From contig CAZPBY010000010.1 in the NCBI GenBank assembly GCA_964584785.1, positions 1-64,000 on the forward strand: a stretch of DNA of 64,000 nt. The letters are read 5' to 3'. The notes under the pieces are model-generated. The model worked only from the letters and a program-made list of their open reading frames with translations, had not been told where the DNA came from and did no database searches. A program made the translations under genes and the position numbers. Source of the stretch: JAHFTY01 sp964584785 (GTDB taxonomy: Bacteria > Acidobacteriota > Terriglobia > 20CM-2-55-15). This document shows, piece after piece, positions 1-9,102 of the stretch (the first letter of the stretch is position 1; every line of letters starts with the position of its first letter).

Positions 1-1489
1 ACGGCTGTTGACCCACAACCGCTCCGGTTGGTTTGTCGTTGATGTAGAAGTTGCCGGCCGCGTAACGCAGCTTGTTGGACGCCTGCACGATCGCCCGGCG
101 ATCGTCGGCGAAGATCGAACCGGTCAATCCGTACGGCGATGTCTGATCGACAATCTCGAGCGTCTTTTCGAACTCGGCTTCCGGAAAAACGTAAAGCGTC
201 ACAACCGGTCCGAACAGCTCTTCGCACATCGTGCGATACTCCGGACGCCTGGTTTGAATCAGCGTCGGACGAATGAAGTAGCCGACCGAGTCATCGTATT
301 CGCCGCCGGCGATGATCTGCGCGTCCGGAGAATGCTTGACGTCGTCGATGTAGCCGCTGAGCTTCTTGAAGGATCGGGCGTCGATGACGGCACCCATGAA
401 GTTCCGGAAATCCGCAACGTCGCCGACCGAGAGACTGTTGATCGTCGAAACCAGACGGTCCTTGATCTTCTTCCAAAGCGTATCCGGAACATAGACTCTC
501 GACGCTGCACTGCATTTCTGGCCTTGATATTCGAATCCGCCGCGAACGATGGCGGTTATCAGTCCATCGGGATCCGCGCTGGCATGGGCGACAATGAAAT
601 CCTTGCCGCCGGTTTCACCAACCAGGCGAGGATACGTCTTGTATTTTGAGATGTTCTCGCCGACCGTTTTCCACATCGTCTGGAAAACCTCAGTCGAACC
701 GGTAAAGTGGATTCCGCCCAAGTCCTGGTGATTCAGCACAACGTCGCTGATCGCGGCGGCGTTACCGGGCACGTAGTTGATCACTCCGGGAGGAAGGCCC
801 GCCGCTTCAAATAACTTCGCCATGAAATAGCCGCTATACACCGTGGTGCTGGCGGGTTTCCAAATGACGGTGTTTCCCATGATTGCAGGCGACGATGACA
901 GATTCGCGCCGATGGAAGTGAAATTGAAAGGCGTGACGGTATAAACGAAACCCTCGAGTGCGCGGTACTCCATTCGATTCCACATCCCGGCCGCCGATAA
1001 GGGTTGCTCGGAGATGAGCTTTTCACCGAAGTACGCATTGAAGCGCAGGAAGTCGACCGTCTCGCATGCGGCGTCGATCTCGGCCTGATGCACCGTCTTG
1101 CTTTGACACAACATCGTGGCGCCGTTGATTCGATCTCTCCAGGTTGCCGTCAACAAATCGGCAGCCCGAAGGAAAATGGCGGCGCGATCCTCGTATCTCC
1201 AGTTCGACCATTCGCGGTGGGCTTCTTTGGCGGCCTGCACCGCCATCTCGACTTCTTTACGTCCGGCCTTGTGCCAGGTCGCGAGGACGTGACCGTGGCG
1301 GTGCGGCATAACCTGCGTGTCCGTATCGCCTGTCCGTATTTCTTTGCCCCCGATCAACAGTGGGATCTCGATCTTTTCCGAGGACATCGCCGCCAGAGTC
1401 TTCTTGATGGACTGCCGTTCGGGGGTGCCCGGAAGATACGGACGGACAGGATCGTTTACAGGCTGAGGAACGCGAAAGTTGCCGCTCAT
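1..1489 (-). CDS. pruA: L-glutamate gamma-semialdehyde (1-pyrroline-5-carboxylate) dehydrogenase, 3' end off the window
   Basis: This enzyme oxidises glutamate semialdehyde (from proline or ornithine breakdown) to glutamate with NAD+. About 496 residues are visible and the C-terminus runs off the left edge. The aldehyde dehydrogenase fold is clear: TPFNFTSIGAN around residue 177-186, the general base in GETGGKD (Glu about 292) and the nucleophile in YQGQKCSAAS (Cys about 326). The N-terminal stretch with IGGKE and the NAYFGEKL region match the single-domain P5C dehydrogenases rather than generic aldehyde dehydrogenases. The ATG at 1489 follows a strong AAGGAGG site. No proline dehydrogenase is seen in the window; it may lie to the left. 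Confidence 0.93.
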   Translation of the reverse strand, partial: MSGNFRVPQPVNDPVRPYLPGTPERQSIKKTLAAMSSEKIEIPLLIGGKEIRTGDTDTQVMPHRHGHVLATWHKAGRKEVEMAVQAAKEAHREWSNWRYEDRAAIFLRAADLLTATWRDRINGATMLCQSKTVHQAEIDAACETVDFLRFNAYFGEKLISEQPLSAAGMWNRMEYRALEGFVYTVTPFNFTSIGANLSSSPAIMGNTVIWKPASTTVYSGYFMAKLFEAAGLPPGVINYVPGNAAAISDVVLNHQDLGGIHFTGSTEVFQTMWKTVGENISKYKTYPRLVGETGGKDFIVAHASADPDGLITAIVRGGFEYQGQKCSAASRVYVPDTLWKKIKDRLVSTINSLSVGDVADFRNFMGAVIDARSFKKLSGYIDDVKHSPDAQIIAGGEYDDSVGYFIRPTLIQTRRPEYRTMCEELFGPVVTLYVFPEAEFEKTLEIVDQTSPYGLTGSIFADDRRAIVQASNKLRYAAGNFYINDKPTGAVVGQQP

Positions 1490-1538
1490 GAAAGTCGTCC
1501 TCCTTAGTGGTTCGGAGTCCAGTATAAAACGAGGACGG

Positions 1539-3554
1539 TTACCTTTCGCGGCTGAAGTGACGGTCGTACCAGGCGATGCTTCGTTCGTACGCATCGATAA
1601 TGTGGCGGTTCTCTCTCAATCCGTGCCCTTCCCGTGGGTAACGGACGAAAACGGTGTCGACGCCAACATCCTTCAGCGCGATGAAAAACTGTTCGGCTTC
1701 TGCGATTGGGACATCGTTGTCGTTCTCGCCGTGAATGAACATGGTCGGCGTCTTGACTTTCGCCACGTGCTTCAACGCCGATCGCTCCCACAGCAGATTC
1801 ATCAAATCTTCCTGATGAGGGAATGCACCGAATTCCACAGCGAGATAGTCGTGATAGTAGGCCATGTAATTGAAGCTGATCAGATTGGAAATTCCCGCTG
1901 CGGGGATCGCCGCCTTGAACCGGTCGGTTTGAGTGATGAGCCAATTCGTCAGCTGGCCGCCGTAGCTGCCGCCTTCAACACCGAGGCGCTGAGGATCAAT
2001 CCACGGATTGCGCCGAACAGCCGCATCGACTGCAGCCAGGACGTCCTTGGCTTCACCTCCGTCCTGATCCCGGAAAATCGCATCGGCGAATTTCTGGCCG
2101 TATCCGATCGATCCGCGATAGTTCACCATCAATGTGGCCCAACCATGTTCCGCATAGAGCTGCGCCTGCCGGTTGAACGCCGGGCCCTGCTGGCCGTGAG
2201 GACCTCCATGGATGAGGACGATCATGCCGTAAGTGGAGTTGCCGGACATGTGCAGCGGTTTCGTCAGAAATGCTTCGACTTCCTTTCCATCGAAGCTGAG
2301 GAACGTCATGCGCTCGACATCGGCGATCTTCCTGTTCTGCATCCATCCGCTGTTGAGATCCGTGAGACGTTTGGATGTGGAGCCTGCAGCTTGGACATAA
2401 AGCTCGGGCAGATCCTTCATCGCCGTGAGCGTGAACGCCATGGCGCCGGTGTTGGCCAGCGACCATGAACCCACAGAAGTCATGTCGTCGCCGAGAACGG
2501 TTTCGGGTTTGCCGCCTCCCGCCGGCAGCCGATACAAGCGAGTGGTTCCTCGCTCCTGCACAGTGAAATAGAGAAACGCCCCGTCTGCGGACCATTGTGG
2601 CGCGCCCTGCCGGTTATCGATCGCAAGTCCGACTTCTTTCCGATTCGAACCGTCTGCGTTCATGATCCAGATATGGGTGTCTTCCATCGTGGTTTCGGAC
2701 GACGTTAAGCCACGCTTTGTACCCTGGTACGCGATGGTGCGTCCGTCCGGCGACCATACCGGCCTGTATTCGACGCTTTCGGTGTTCGTCAACCGGCGAA
2801 TCGACTGATCTTTCACCCGAACTGCAAAGAGGTCGTAGTTGAAAAAGCGGTCCGGGTCGATCTCCCGGTTCGATACGAAGAGGATTTCGTCGCCTTTAGG
2901 CGACCAGTCGATGGAGTGTTCGTAGAATGTGCCGTCCGTGAGTTGCTGCACTTGCTTCGTCTCGACGTCGACGACGAACACGTGCGAGCGGCGGTTGTCA
3001 TTAAACCTTGATGCACCATTCGAAGCCGTAGGTTTGTACAAGTACCGCGAAACAACGACGGGATCGCCGGAGGGATTGTCGGTCTCCGGTCCCGGCGTCG
3101 CCGAGACGAATGCAATCTTTTTCGAATCGGGCGACCAGGAAACGCGCTCGCCCGCCGATGGTGTCGGATGATTCGTCGGCAGGATCGCCGCAAGAACGAC
3201 CGGAGACCGGCCCTCTCCGTTCGCGACGACGAGGCCTTCCTTTTCACCGACGCTCCCAACGTAGGCGATCCATTTGCCGTCAGGCGACCAACGCGCGCCG
3301 GAAGCCGAACCGTTCTCGTCGCCGAGCCGCGTCGATTTGCCGGATGCCACGTCCATCAGCCACGTCGTGGAATATGGCGTCCCCGGACGATCGTTGTTCA
3401 CAACCGTATAAAGAATCCGGTTTCCTTCCGGCGAAATCTGCGCATCACCCACGGATTTGAGCTGGTACAAATCCTGTGGAACCAGCCCGGACTGCGACAT
3501 GGCGACGTCAGCCCACACGAGAAGCGACACAACAACCAGATGGGTTCGTTTCAT
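1539..3554 (-). CDS. Secreted S9-family (prolyl oligopeptidase/acylaminoacyl) peptidase
   Basis: A 671-residue exported serine peptidase that probably trims oligopeptides in the periplasm. Residues 1-20 look like a signal peptide ending MAMSQS. Residues 30-400 hold repeated WSPDGK-type strands of a WD40-like beta-propeller (WSPDGKWIAY, WSPDSKKIAF, WSPDGRTIAY). The C-terminal alpha/beta hydrolase has the nucleophile in GVEGGSYGGQ (Ser530), the acid in IHGENDNDVP (Asp about 612) and the base in REGHGLRE (His644), so the triad is complete. Length is normal for S9C-like enzymes. It lies just behind pruA on the same strand with a 50-nt gap preceding pruA's start, but no functional link is evident. 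Confidence 0.92.
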   Translation of the reverse strand: MKRTHLVVVSLLVWADVAMSQSGLVPQDLYQLKSVGDAQISPEGNRILYTVVNNDRPGTPYSTTWLMDVASGKSTRLGDENGSASGARWSPDGKWIAYVGSVGEKEGLVVANGEGRSPVVLAAILPTNHPTPSAGERVSWSPDSKKIAFVSATPGPETDNPSGDPVVVSRYLYKPTASNGASRFNDNRRSHVFVVDVETKQVQQLTDGTFYEHSIDWSPKGDEILFVSNREIDPDRFFNYDLFAVRVKDQSIRRLTNTESVEYRPVWSPDGRTIAYQGTKRGLTSSETTMEDTHIWIMNADGSNRKEVGLAIDNRQGAPQWSADGAFLYFTVQERGTTRLYRLPAGGGKPETVLGDDMTSVGSWSLANTGAMAFTLTAMKDLPELYVQAAGSTSKRLTDLNSGWMQNRKIADVERMTFLSFDGKEVEAFLTKPLHMSGNSTYGMIVLIHGGPHGQQGPAFNRQAQLYAEHGWATLMVNYRGSIGYGQKFADAIFRDQDGGEAKDVLAAVDAAVRRNPWIDPQRLGVEGGSYGGQLTNWLITQTDRFKAAIPAAGISNLISFNYMAYYHDYLAVEFGAFPHQEDLMNLLWERSALKHVAKVKTPTMFIHGENDNDVPIAEAEQFFIALKDVGVDTVFVRYPREGHGLRENRHIIDAYERSIAWYDRHFSRER

Positions 3555-3626
3555 TCGGCGGAGAATATCACGGGTTTCATTTTCATCTTCAACTGGCGAA
3601 TCCCGAATCCCGAAATCGCGAAATTC

Positions 3627-4898
3627 CTATTCCTGAGCTTTGAACAGCCGCCCTTTCGTCTCGGGTCCCATCCAAATCAGGGCGATGGAAAGCACGTTCG
3701 CAACTCCGATGAAGATACTCATGCCGGTGTTCAGACTGACGCCGTTGTCGCGGAGCCTCCCGATGACTGTCGGGGTCGCCGCGCCGATTGCGGCTCCGGC
3801 ATGATAGGCGAGACCAGCGCCTGCGCTGCGGACCGCGGTGGGAAAGCGCTCTGAGAGGTAAGTCGGGATCACTCCCCACATTCCCGGACCGCCGATCCCG
3901 ATAAGAAGAGATCCCGTCAGCAGCCAGAACGGATTGGTCGTCATCAGGAACATCGGGATCGTCACGGTGCCGAGTGCACCTCCGAGCGCAACCGCGCCGC
4001 GACGTCCAAGCCTCGTCTCAGCCGCGCGTCCCCAGATCACCGCACCCAGAACGCCTCCGGCATTGAGCGCAATCATGTACCAGAACGGATCGAAGCCGCT
4101 CTGTATCAAACGTGTTGGATTCCAGAACGAAGTGGAATGGTAGGAAACGATAAACGCGCCCATGAGGATTGAGGTCTGGATCGTGATGCCGATAAGATCG
4201 CGGCGAAACAGGCGCACAAACGAAACGGAGTCCGTTTCCTTGCGGCTCTTCAGATGCTGCTGACGCGCAAGCCACACCGGGCTTTCCGAAACTCCGGAAC
4301 GAATCCACAAAACAAGCAAGGCAGGAATGATGCCCACCCAGAACATCACACGCCATCCCAGATCCGATTGACTCCGGAAGAATGGGTAGATGTATCGAAA
4401 CGCGAGAGCCGACAGGATGTAGCCCCACGAGTAGCCGCTTTGAAGCATCCCGGAAGCCAGTCCCCGGAGGTGCGTCGGCCAATGTTCGAGCGCGAGCGGC
4501 ATACCTGCCGCCCATTCACCACCCATGCCGATGCCAAAAAGCGCGCGAAAGATAAAGAGCATGGCATAAGAGGTCGAGAAGCCGCTGAGGAAGGCAAAAA
4601 CCGAGAACCACAGAATGGAGATCATCAGCGGACCTTTTCGTCCCCAACGATCGGCCGCCGTTCCAGCGGCAACGCCGCCGACAAGCCGCGTCAGCATCAT
4701 CACGGTAAACAGCAGGCCCGCGAGCGCATTGTCGATCGTGAAGCTCCGCTGGATATCGATGACGATGAACGTGAGGATCGTCGCGTCGAACCCGTCCAGC
4801 ACCCATCCGAGGAACGTTGCGAGGAACGCCCGCCACTGCTCGCGCGTGACCTGACGGTACCAGGGAAGCGTTAAATCCAGCGTGCTCACGCGCGACAT
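3627..4898 (-). CDS. MFS transporter, metabolite:H+ symporter type
   Basis: A 423-residue, about 12-helix major facilitator carrier. The first helix motif LGWVLDGFDATIL and the loop RLVGGVAAGTAADRWGRKGPLM are typical of the sialate/aromatic-acid:H+ symporter branch, so an organic acid or sugar acid substrate is plausible, but the sequence does not settle it. I take the ATG at 4898 (MSRVSTLDLTLPWYR), because a longer reading to 5057 would run through the palindrome at 4912-4959 and into the divergently read kinase gene. The stop lies 72 nt before the start of the S9 peptidase gene, so the two could be cotranscribed. Confidence 0.85.
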   Translation of the reverse strand: MSRVSTLDLTLPWYRQVTREQWRAFLATFLGWVLDGFDATILTFIVIDIQRSFTIDNALAGLLFTVMMLTRLVGGVAAGTAADRWGRKGPLMISILWFSVFAFLSGFSTSYAMLFIFRALFGIGMGGEWAAGMPLALEHWPTHLRGLASGMLQSGYSWGYILSALAFRYIYPFFRSQSDLGWRVMFWVGIIPALLVLWIRSGVSESPVWLARQQHLKSRKETDSVSFVRLFRRDLIGITIQTSILMGAFIVSYHSTSFWNPTRLIQSGFDPFWYMIALNAGGVLGAVIWGRAAETRLGRRGAVALGGALGTVTIPMFLMTTNPFWLLTGSLLIGIGGPGMWGVIPTYLSERFPTAVRSAGAGLAYHAGAAIGAATPTVIGRLRDNGVSLNTGMSIFIGVANVLSIALIWMGPETKGRLFKAQE

Positions 4899-4911
4899 TC
4901 TCTCACAACCG

Positions 4912-4959
4912 GAGATTTGGGGACGCACACCGCAATTCAGGGGTGCGTCCCCAAATCTC
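4912..4959. repeat. Perfect 17-bp inverted repeat (REP-like palindrome) between divergent genes
   Basis: Arms 4912-4928 and 4943-4959 are exact reverse complements (left arm GAGATTTGGGGACGCAC) around a 14-nt loop. It sits in the 105-bp gap between the divergent MFS and kinase genes. There is no T-run after it in either direction, so it is not a normal terminator. Its form resembles the mobile REP palindromes spread by RAYT transposases; no such transposase is in this window. Confidence 0.8.
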
Positions 4960-5003
4960 TGGACATCCCCCAAAATGCCTTTCCTGATGTTATCTTCTGT
5001 GGA

Positions 5004-6431
5004 ATGGACGCTCTGAAGAACCTGTTCGAACAACATTTCCGCGCGCCGGTGGAGCAAATAAAACCGTTACAGGGTCAGCTCGGCGGATCGGCTCGTTCGA
5101 TTCTGAGAATTGCAGGGAAAGGATTCTCCGCGATCGGCATCATTCACAAGTCGCGGGAAGAGAACGTCGCGTTTATCGAGTTCTCCCGGCATTTCAGGAA
5201 GCACGGTCTGGCGGTGCCCGAGATCTACGCACACGATCTGGGCCGAAATGCCTACATCGAGGAAGACCTCGGCGACATGACCCTGTTCGATTTCATGTCG
5301 AAAAATCGGATCGGCGCGGACATTCCGTCGCAAGTTGTCCAGGCATATACGATGGTCGTCGACGAGCTACCCCGATTTCAGATCGAAGCGGGCCGCAGTT
5401 TGAATTACAAACTCTGCTATCCGCGCGGCAGTTTCGATCGCCAATCGATTTCGTGGGATCTGAACTACTTTAAGTATTATTACCTTCGGCTCGCCGGCGT
5501 CCCGTTCAGCGAGCAGGGTCTGGAAGACGACTTTGGACGCCTCACGCGGTTCCTCCTGAGCGCCGATCGCGACTACTTCCTTTATAGAGACTTCCAATCG
5601 CGCAACATCATGTGGAGATACGGCCACCCGTTTTTCATCGATTATCAGGGCGGCCGAAAGGGAGCGCTTCAGTACGACATCGCCTCGCTCTTGTATGACG
5701 CCAAGGCCGACTTGCCGCCCGATTTACGGCGTCAGTTGCTGGATCGATACCTCGATGCTCTTGGCGGTTTCATCACGCTCGATCGCGACGTCTTCATGCA
5801 GTACTTCTATCCGTACGTTTACATCAGAATCATGCAGGCGATGGGCGCATACGGTTTCCGCGGTTATTACGAGCGAAAGGTTCACTTTCTGCAAAGCGTC
5901 CCATTCGCACTCCGAAACCTGCGCTGGCTGCAGGAAAACGTCGAACTGCCGATCCAGCTGCCGACGTTGCTGGAAGCATTCCGCAATATGACCGAGGCGG
6001 AACCGGCTCCGGCGGCCGCCCCGGGAACCGAAAGTCTCACTGTCCGCATTTTCAGTTTCTCTTACCGTCAGGGCGCGCCAAGAGACGAAACCGGACACGG
6101 CGGAGGCTTTGTGTTCGATGCGCGCGCGCTGCCGAATCCCGGCCGCGAAGAGCGATTCAAGCCCATCACCGGGAAGGATGCGCCGGTCATCGAATATCTC
6201 AACCAGCAGGAAAGCGTGCACCATTTCCTTTCGAACGCCGTGAACCTCGTCGACGCGAGTATCACGAATTATCAGAGCCGCAACTTCAGGAACCTGATGG
6301 TGTCGTTCGGCTGCACCGGCGGTCAGCATCGTTCGGTGTTTCTTGCGGAGCAGCTCGCAGAGAGGCTGCGAGCAAAGCAGGGAGTGACGGTCGAAGTTCG
6401 TCATCTCGGACTGGAAAGCCTCGGCAAGTGA
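5004..6431 (+). CDS. AmgK-like amino-sugar kinase fused to a RapZ C-terminal domain
   Basis: 475 residues with two modules. Residues about 1-330 are an aminoglycoside/choline-kinase-like phosphotransferase: catalytic loop FLYRDFQSRNIMW (Asp196, Asn201) and metal site FFIDYQGG (Asp213). This family includes AmgK, which phosphorylates MurNAc/GlcNAc at the anomeric carbon. After a proline/alanine linker (332-342), residues 345-470 match the C-terminal domain of RapZ, with NLMVSFGCTGGQHRS (about 430-444) as the signature. In RapZ this domain senses glucosamine-6-phosphate. The MurU-like gene starts 1 nt after the stop, which favours a cell-wall sugar salvage role. Start chosen at ATG 5004 (MDALKNLF); a longer reading would pass through the palindrome. 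The SD is weak. Confidence 0.82.
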   Translation: MDALKNLFEQHFRAPVEQIKPLQGQLGGSARSILRIAGKGFSAIGIIHKSREENVAFIEFSRHFRKHGLAVPEIYAHDLGRNAYIEEDLGDMTLFDFMSKNRIGADIPSQVVQAYTMVVDELPRFQIEAGRSLNYKLCYPRGSFDRQSISWDLNYFKYYYLRLAGVPFSEQGLEDDFGRLTRFLLSADRDYFLYRDFQSRNIMWRYGHPFFIDYQGGRKGALQYDIASLLYDAKADLPPDLRRQLLDRYLDALGGFITLDRDVFMQYFYPYVYIRIMQAMGAYGFRGYYERKVHFLQSVPFALRNLRWLQENVELPIQLPTLLEAFRNMTEAEPAPAAAPGTESLTVRIFSFSYRQGAPRDETGHGGGFVFDARALPNPGREERFKPITGKDAPVIEYLNQQESVHHFLSNAVNLVDASITNYQSRNFRNLMVSFGCTGGQHRSVFLAEQLAERLRAKQGVTVEVRHLGLESLGK

Positions 6432-6432
6432 C

Positions 6433-7101
6433 ATGAAGGCGATGATTCTCGCAGCCGGTCTTGGCACGCGACTGCGGCCTCTCACGAACGATCGCCCCAA
6501 ACCTCTCGTCGAATTTCAGGGCCAGACGCTGCTTCAGCGGACGGTGGCGCGCCTCAAGATCTTCGGAATTCGAGACGTGATCATCAACGTCCATCACTTC
6601 GCCGACATGGTGATCGAGTACCTCAAGGCAAACGAGAATTTCGGAATGCACATTGAGATCTCCCGTGAAAACGACCTTCTGGACACGGGAGGCGGCCTGA
6701 AAAAAGCAGCGTGGTTTTTCGAAGGCGACGAGCCTTTCGTCCTGCACAACGTGGACGTGCTGAGCACCATCGATCTCAAACGCATGCTCGATTTTCACAG
6801 CGTCAACAGTGCCCTCTCCACGCTGGCCGTGCACGATCGGCTCACCTCCAGGTATCTTCTCTTTGCCGATGGTTTACAACTCTGCGGCCGTTCACCAGCT
6901 CCGTCGGAAAAACCGAAATCGCTCGCTTTTTCGGGCATCCATATCATTTCCCCGAGGCTCTTGCAGCGGATCACCGAAGACGGCGCGTTCTCTATCATCG
7001 ACACATACCTGCGCCTGGCGTCCGAAGGAGAACGTATCCTTGCGTTTCGCGCCGATGAATATGACTGGCGCGATATGGGCAAGCTGGAAAACCTGGGCTG
7101 A
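6433..7101 (+). CDS. Nucleotidyltransferase, MurU-like (sugar-1-phosphate uridylyl/nucleotidyl transferase)
   Basis: A 222-residue single-domain nucleotidyltransferase. The N-terminal signature MILAAGLGTRLRPLTNDRPKPL is the NTP-binding loop; NVDVLS (about residues 96-101) supplies the metal-binding Asp; WRDMGKLENL closes the fold. Length and lack of a beta-helix domain fit MurU (MurNAc-1-P uridylyltransferase) and mannose-1-P guanylyltransferase-like relatives. It begins 1 nt after the kinase/RapZ fusion stop, so translation is probably coupled. In pseudomonads AmgK and MurU act in sequence to make UDP-MurNAc from recycled MurNAc; this pair probably does the same, but substrate is inferred from context. 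Confidence 0.83.
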   Translation: MKAMILAAGLGTRLRPLTNDRPKPLVEFQGQTLLQRTVARLKIFGIRDVIINVHHFADMVIEYLKANENFGMHIEISRENDLLDTGGGLKKAAWFFEGDEPFVLHNVDVLSTIDLKRMLDFHSVNSALSTLAVHDRLTSRYLLFADGLQLCGRSPAPSEKPKSLAFSGIHIISPRLLQRITEDGAFSIIDTYLRLASEGERILAFRADEYDWRDMGKLENLG

Positions 7102-7185
7102 ATTTCCTGCGAAACGCAAAACTTCTACAAACATCGGCTTCGCGGACGATTCACCGAATTAAGCCGGGCTGTCACCCAACGCCGG

Positions 7186-9102
7186 TCAATGAGGAGTCAA
7201 CTGGGCGCGGGCTTCTCCTTTCGGAAAGCGGCGCGTCGCGAGATTGACGTAGAGCCCGCTCTCCATGAGGTTTTTTCGATCGGTATCGGAAAGTATGATC
7301 GAACCTGATGGAGAGAACGCGCCGCGGATCAGCGTCTCCGTCACCGGTCCATTCTTACCTTTGACGGCGCGGTGAAGCGTCAGATAAAGGAACTGGTCAT
7401 CCGCGTTGTTATACGTCACGGTATATCGCAGTTCGTTCGTGGTGACGTTGAACGCGAAATGAATCGGCGCCTTCAATGGGGACGAAACCGGCGGAACCAT
7501 TTCGGCTCCAGTCGCCATGCCTTCCCAAGTCAACATGCGATCGGCGGGCGAAGTCGTTAGCGGTGGCGTCAACGCCGGTGCCCGCCGATGATGAGTCGAC
7601 TGCTCGAACGCGTAGGCCATGCCCACAAGCTTTCCGTCATCCAACGGCGCACCGAGCAACTCGATGCCGATGGGAAGACCATCCGGCGTGAAACCGGCAG
7701 GCAAAGAGATCGCCGGAAATCCTGTGGACGCACTCAGCTGACAGGTCGAGCCGTTTTGCGGCTCGCCGATGATTGCGGCTTTCCGGCGCATCGTCGGATA
7801 AACAAGCGCATCGAGGTTTTCATCCTTCATTACCTTCAGAATGGCCTGTTGCAGAGTGGTGCGCTTCGCCATTGCAGTCTTGTACTCATCCGACTCTCTG
7901 CCTTTGACGGCAAGCTTGCGACGCATGGTTCCCTCGATCGCCGTGTGAACCAAGCCTGCGTCCAACAGTTCCTGCAGCGTGCGAACCGGGGCGCCCGGAA
8001 ATTTCTTCAGATAGCCTTCGAAGTCCTCACGAAACTCCAGATCGATGACCGAGCTATTCCGCAGCATTTCGGTGAGTTCGGGCATGGGAACTTCAACCGA
8101 AGCTGCGCCTTCCGTTTTCATCGCGTCGACGGCGGTGTTGACGATGCGAGCTGCCTCCTGATCCTCGGTCGCGTCGCCGAACAACGATTTGAGTGTGCCG
8201 AGTTTCATTCCGCGAAGACCATCGGCCTTGAGCATCGACGTGAACTTCGGTCGAGTTTGTCCCGGTGCGAGATGAGTTGCAGGATCCTCCGGGTCTTCGC
8301 CGATAGTCGCATCAAGCGTGATCGCAAGATCCGTTACCGACCGCGCAAGAGGTCCGGCGACGTCCTGGGTTGCGGAAAGCGGAACAATCCCATCGATGCT
8401 CGACAGCCCTTTGGTTGGACGAAGTCCGACGAGATTGTTGTGTGATGACGGAATTCGAATGGATCCGCATGTGTCGCTTCCCATGCCGATCGCCGCAAAG
8501 CTCGCAGTGATGGCCGCACCCGTGCCGCCACTGGAACCTCCGGCATTGCGAGCGGGATTGTACGGATTGCGAGTCTGACCACCGAGCGAACTGATCGTGG
8601 TGATGCCCGACGCCAGCTCGTGCATGTTCGACTTCGCGATGATCACGGCTCCGGCCTCGCGAAGCTTTCGAACCTGGAACGCATCGCGGTTCGGGATGAA
8701 ACCCGCGAGCGCGATCGAACCCGCGGTGGTCGGGATGTCCGTTGTGTTGTAGTTGTCCTTGACGATGACCGGAATGCCGTGAAGCGGCCCGCGCGGCCCT
8801 TTCTGCGCCCGCTCGCGGTCGAGCGCTTCGGCGTCGCGGATCGCGTTTTTGTTCGTCCAGATGATGGCGTTCAGTTTCGGTCCCTGGGCGTCGTAAGCGT
8901 GAATACGGGCCATGTACGCTTCAACCAATGCCCGGGAAGTCACTCTGCCCGACTGCATCGCGTCCTGAAGCGCCGGGATCGACGCTTCGGCAACTTCAAA
9001 TGGAACCGGCTTCGTTTGCGGCGTCTTTTGTTGTGCGCTCGAACTGAAGCACACCGCCACAAAGGCGCCGGCGGTGAAGATGGCCGCGGCGCGGCGGATC
9101 AC
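7186..9102 (-). CDS. Secreted amidase-signature enzyme with C-terminal CHRD-like domain
   Basis: 638 residues. A signal peptide (1-23, ending SSSAQQ) precedes an amidase-signature domain with the Ser-cisSer-Lys triad: VKDN (Lys115), NAGGSSGG (cis-Ser 190/191) and GSDTCGSIRIP (Ser214; the usual TGGS is TCGS here). Such enzymes hydrolyse amides of unpredictable substrate. From about residue 525 the sequence changes to a beta-sandwich with MVPPVSSPLKAP at its start and GLYVNLATRRFPKGEARAQL at its end, which strongly resembles a CHRD (chordin-like) domain. The ATG overlaps the stop of the upstream cupin gene by 4 nt (ATGA), so the two are translationally coupled. Confidence 0.9.
   Translation of the reverse strand: MIRRAAAIFTAGAFVAVCFSSSAQQKTPQTKPVPFEVAEASIPALQDAMQSGRVTSRALVEAYMARIHAYDAQGPKLNAIIWTNKNAIRDAEALDRERAQKGPRGPLHGIPVIVKDNYNTTDIPTTAGSIALAGFIPNRDAFQVRKLREAGAVIIAKSNMHELASGITTISSLGGQTRNPYNPARNAGGSSGGTGAAITASFAAIGMGSDTCGSIRIPSSHNNLVGLRPTKGLSSIDGIVPLSATQDVAGPLARSVTDLAITLDATIGEDPEDPATHLAPGQTRPKFTSMLKADGLRGMKLGTLKSLFGDATEDQEAARIVNTAVDAMKTEGAASVEVPMPELTEMLRNSSVIDLEFREDFEGYLKKFPGAPVRTLQELLDAGLVHTAIEGTMRRKLAVKGRESDEYKTAMAKRTTLQQAILKVMKDENLDALVYPTMRRKAAIIGEPQNGSTCQLSASTGFPAISLPAGFTPDGLPIGIELLGAPLDDGKLVGMAYAFEQSTHHRRAPALTPPLTTSPADRMLTWEGMATGAEMVPPVSSPLKAPIHFAFNVTTNELRYTVTYNNADDQFLYLTLHRAVKGKNGPVTETLIRGAFSPSGSIILSDTDRKNLMESGLYVNLATRRFPKGEARAQLTPH

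Noticed and set aside
1479..2468. 329-codon plus-strand open frame
   Set aside because: It is antisense to the S9 peptidase, has no recognisable domain, and is explained by the GC-rich codon use of the real gene.
4899..5057. Extended N-terminus for the MFS gene
   Set aside because: It crosses the palindrome and the divergent kinase start and adds a non-conserved charged leader.
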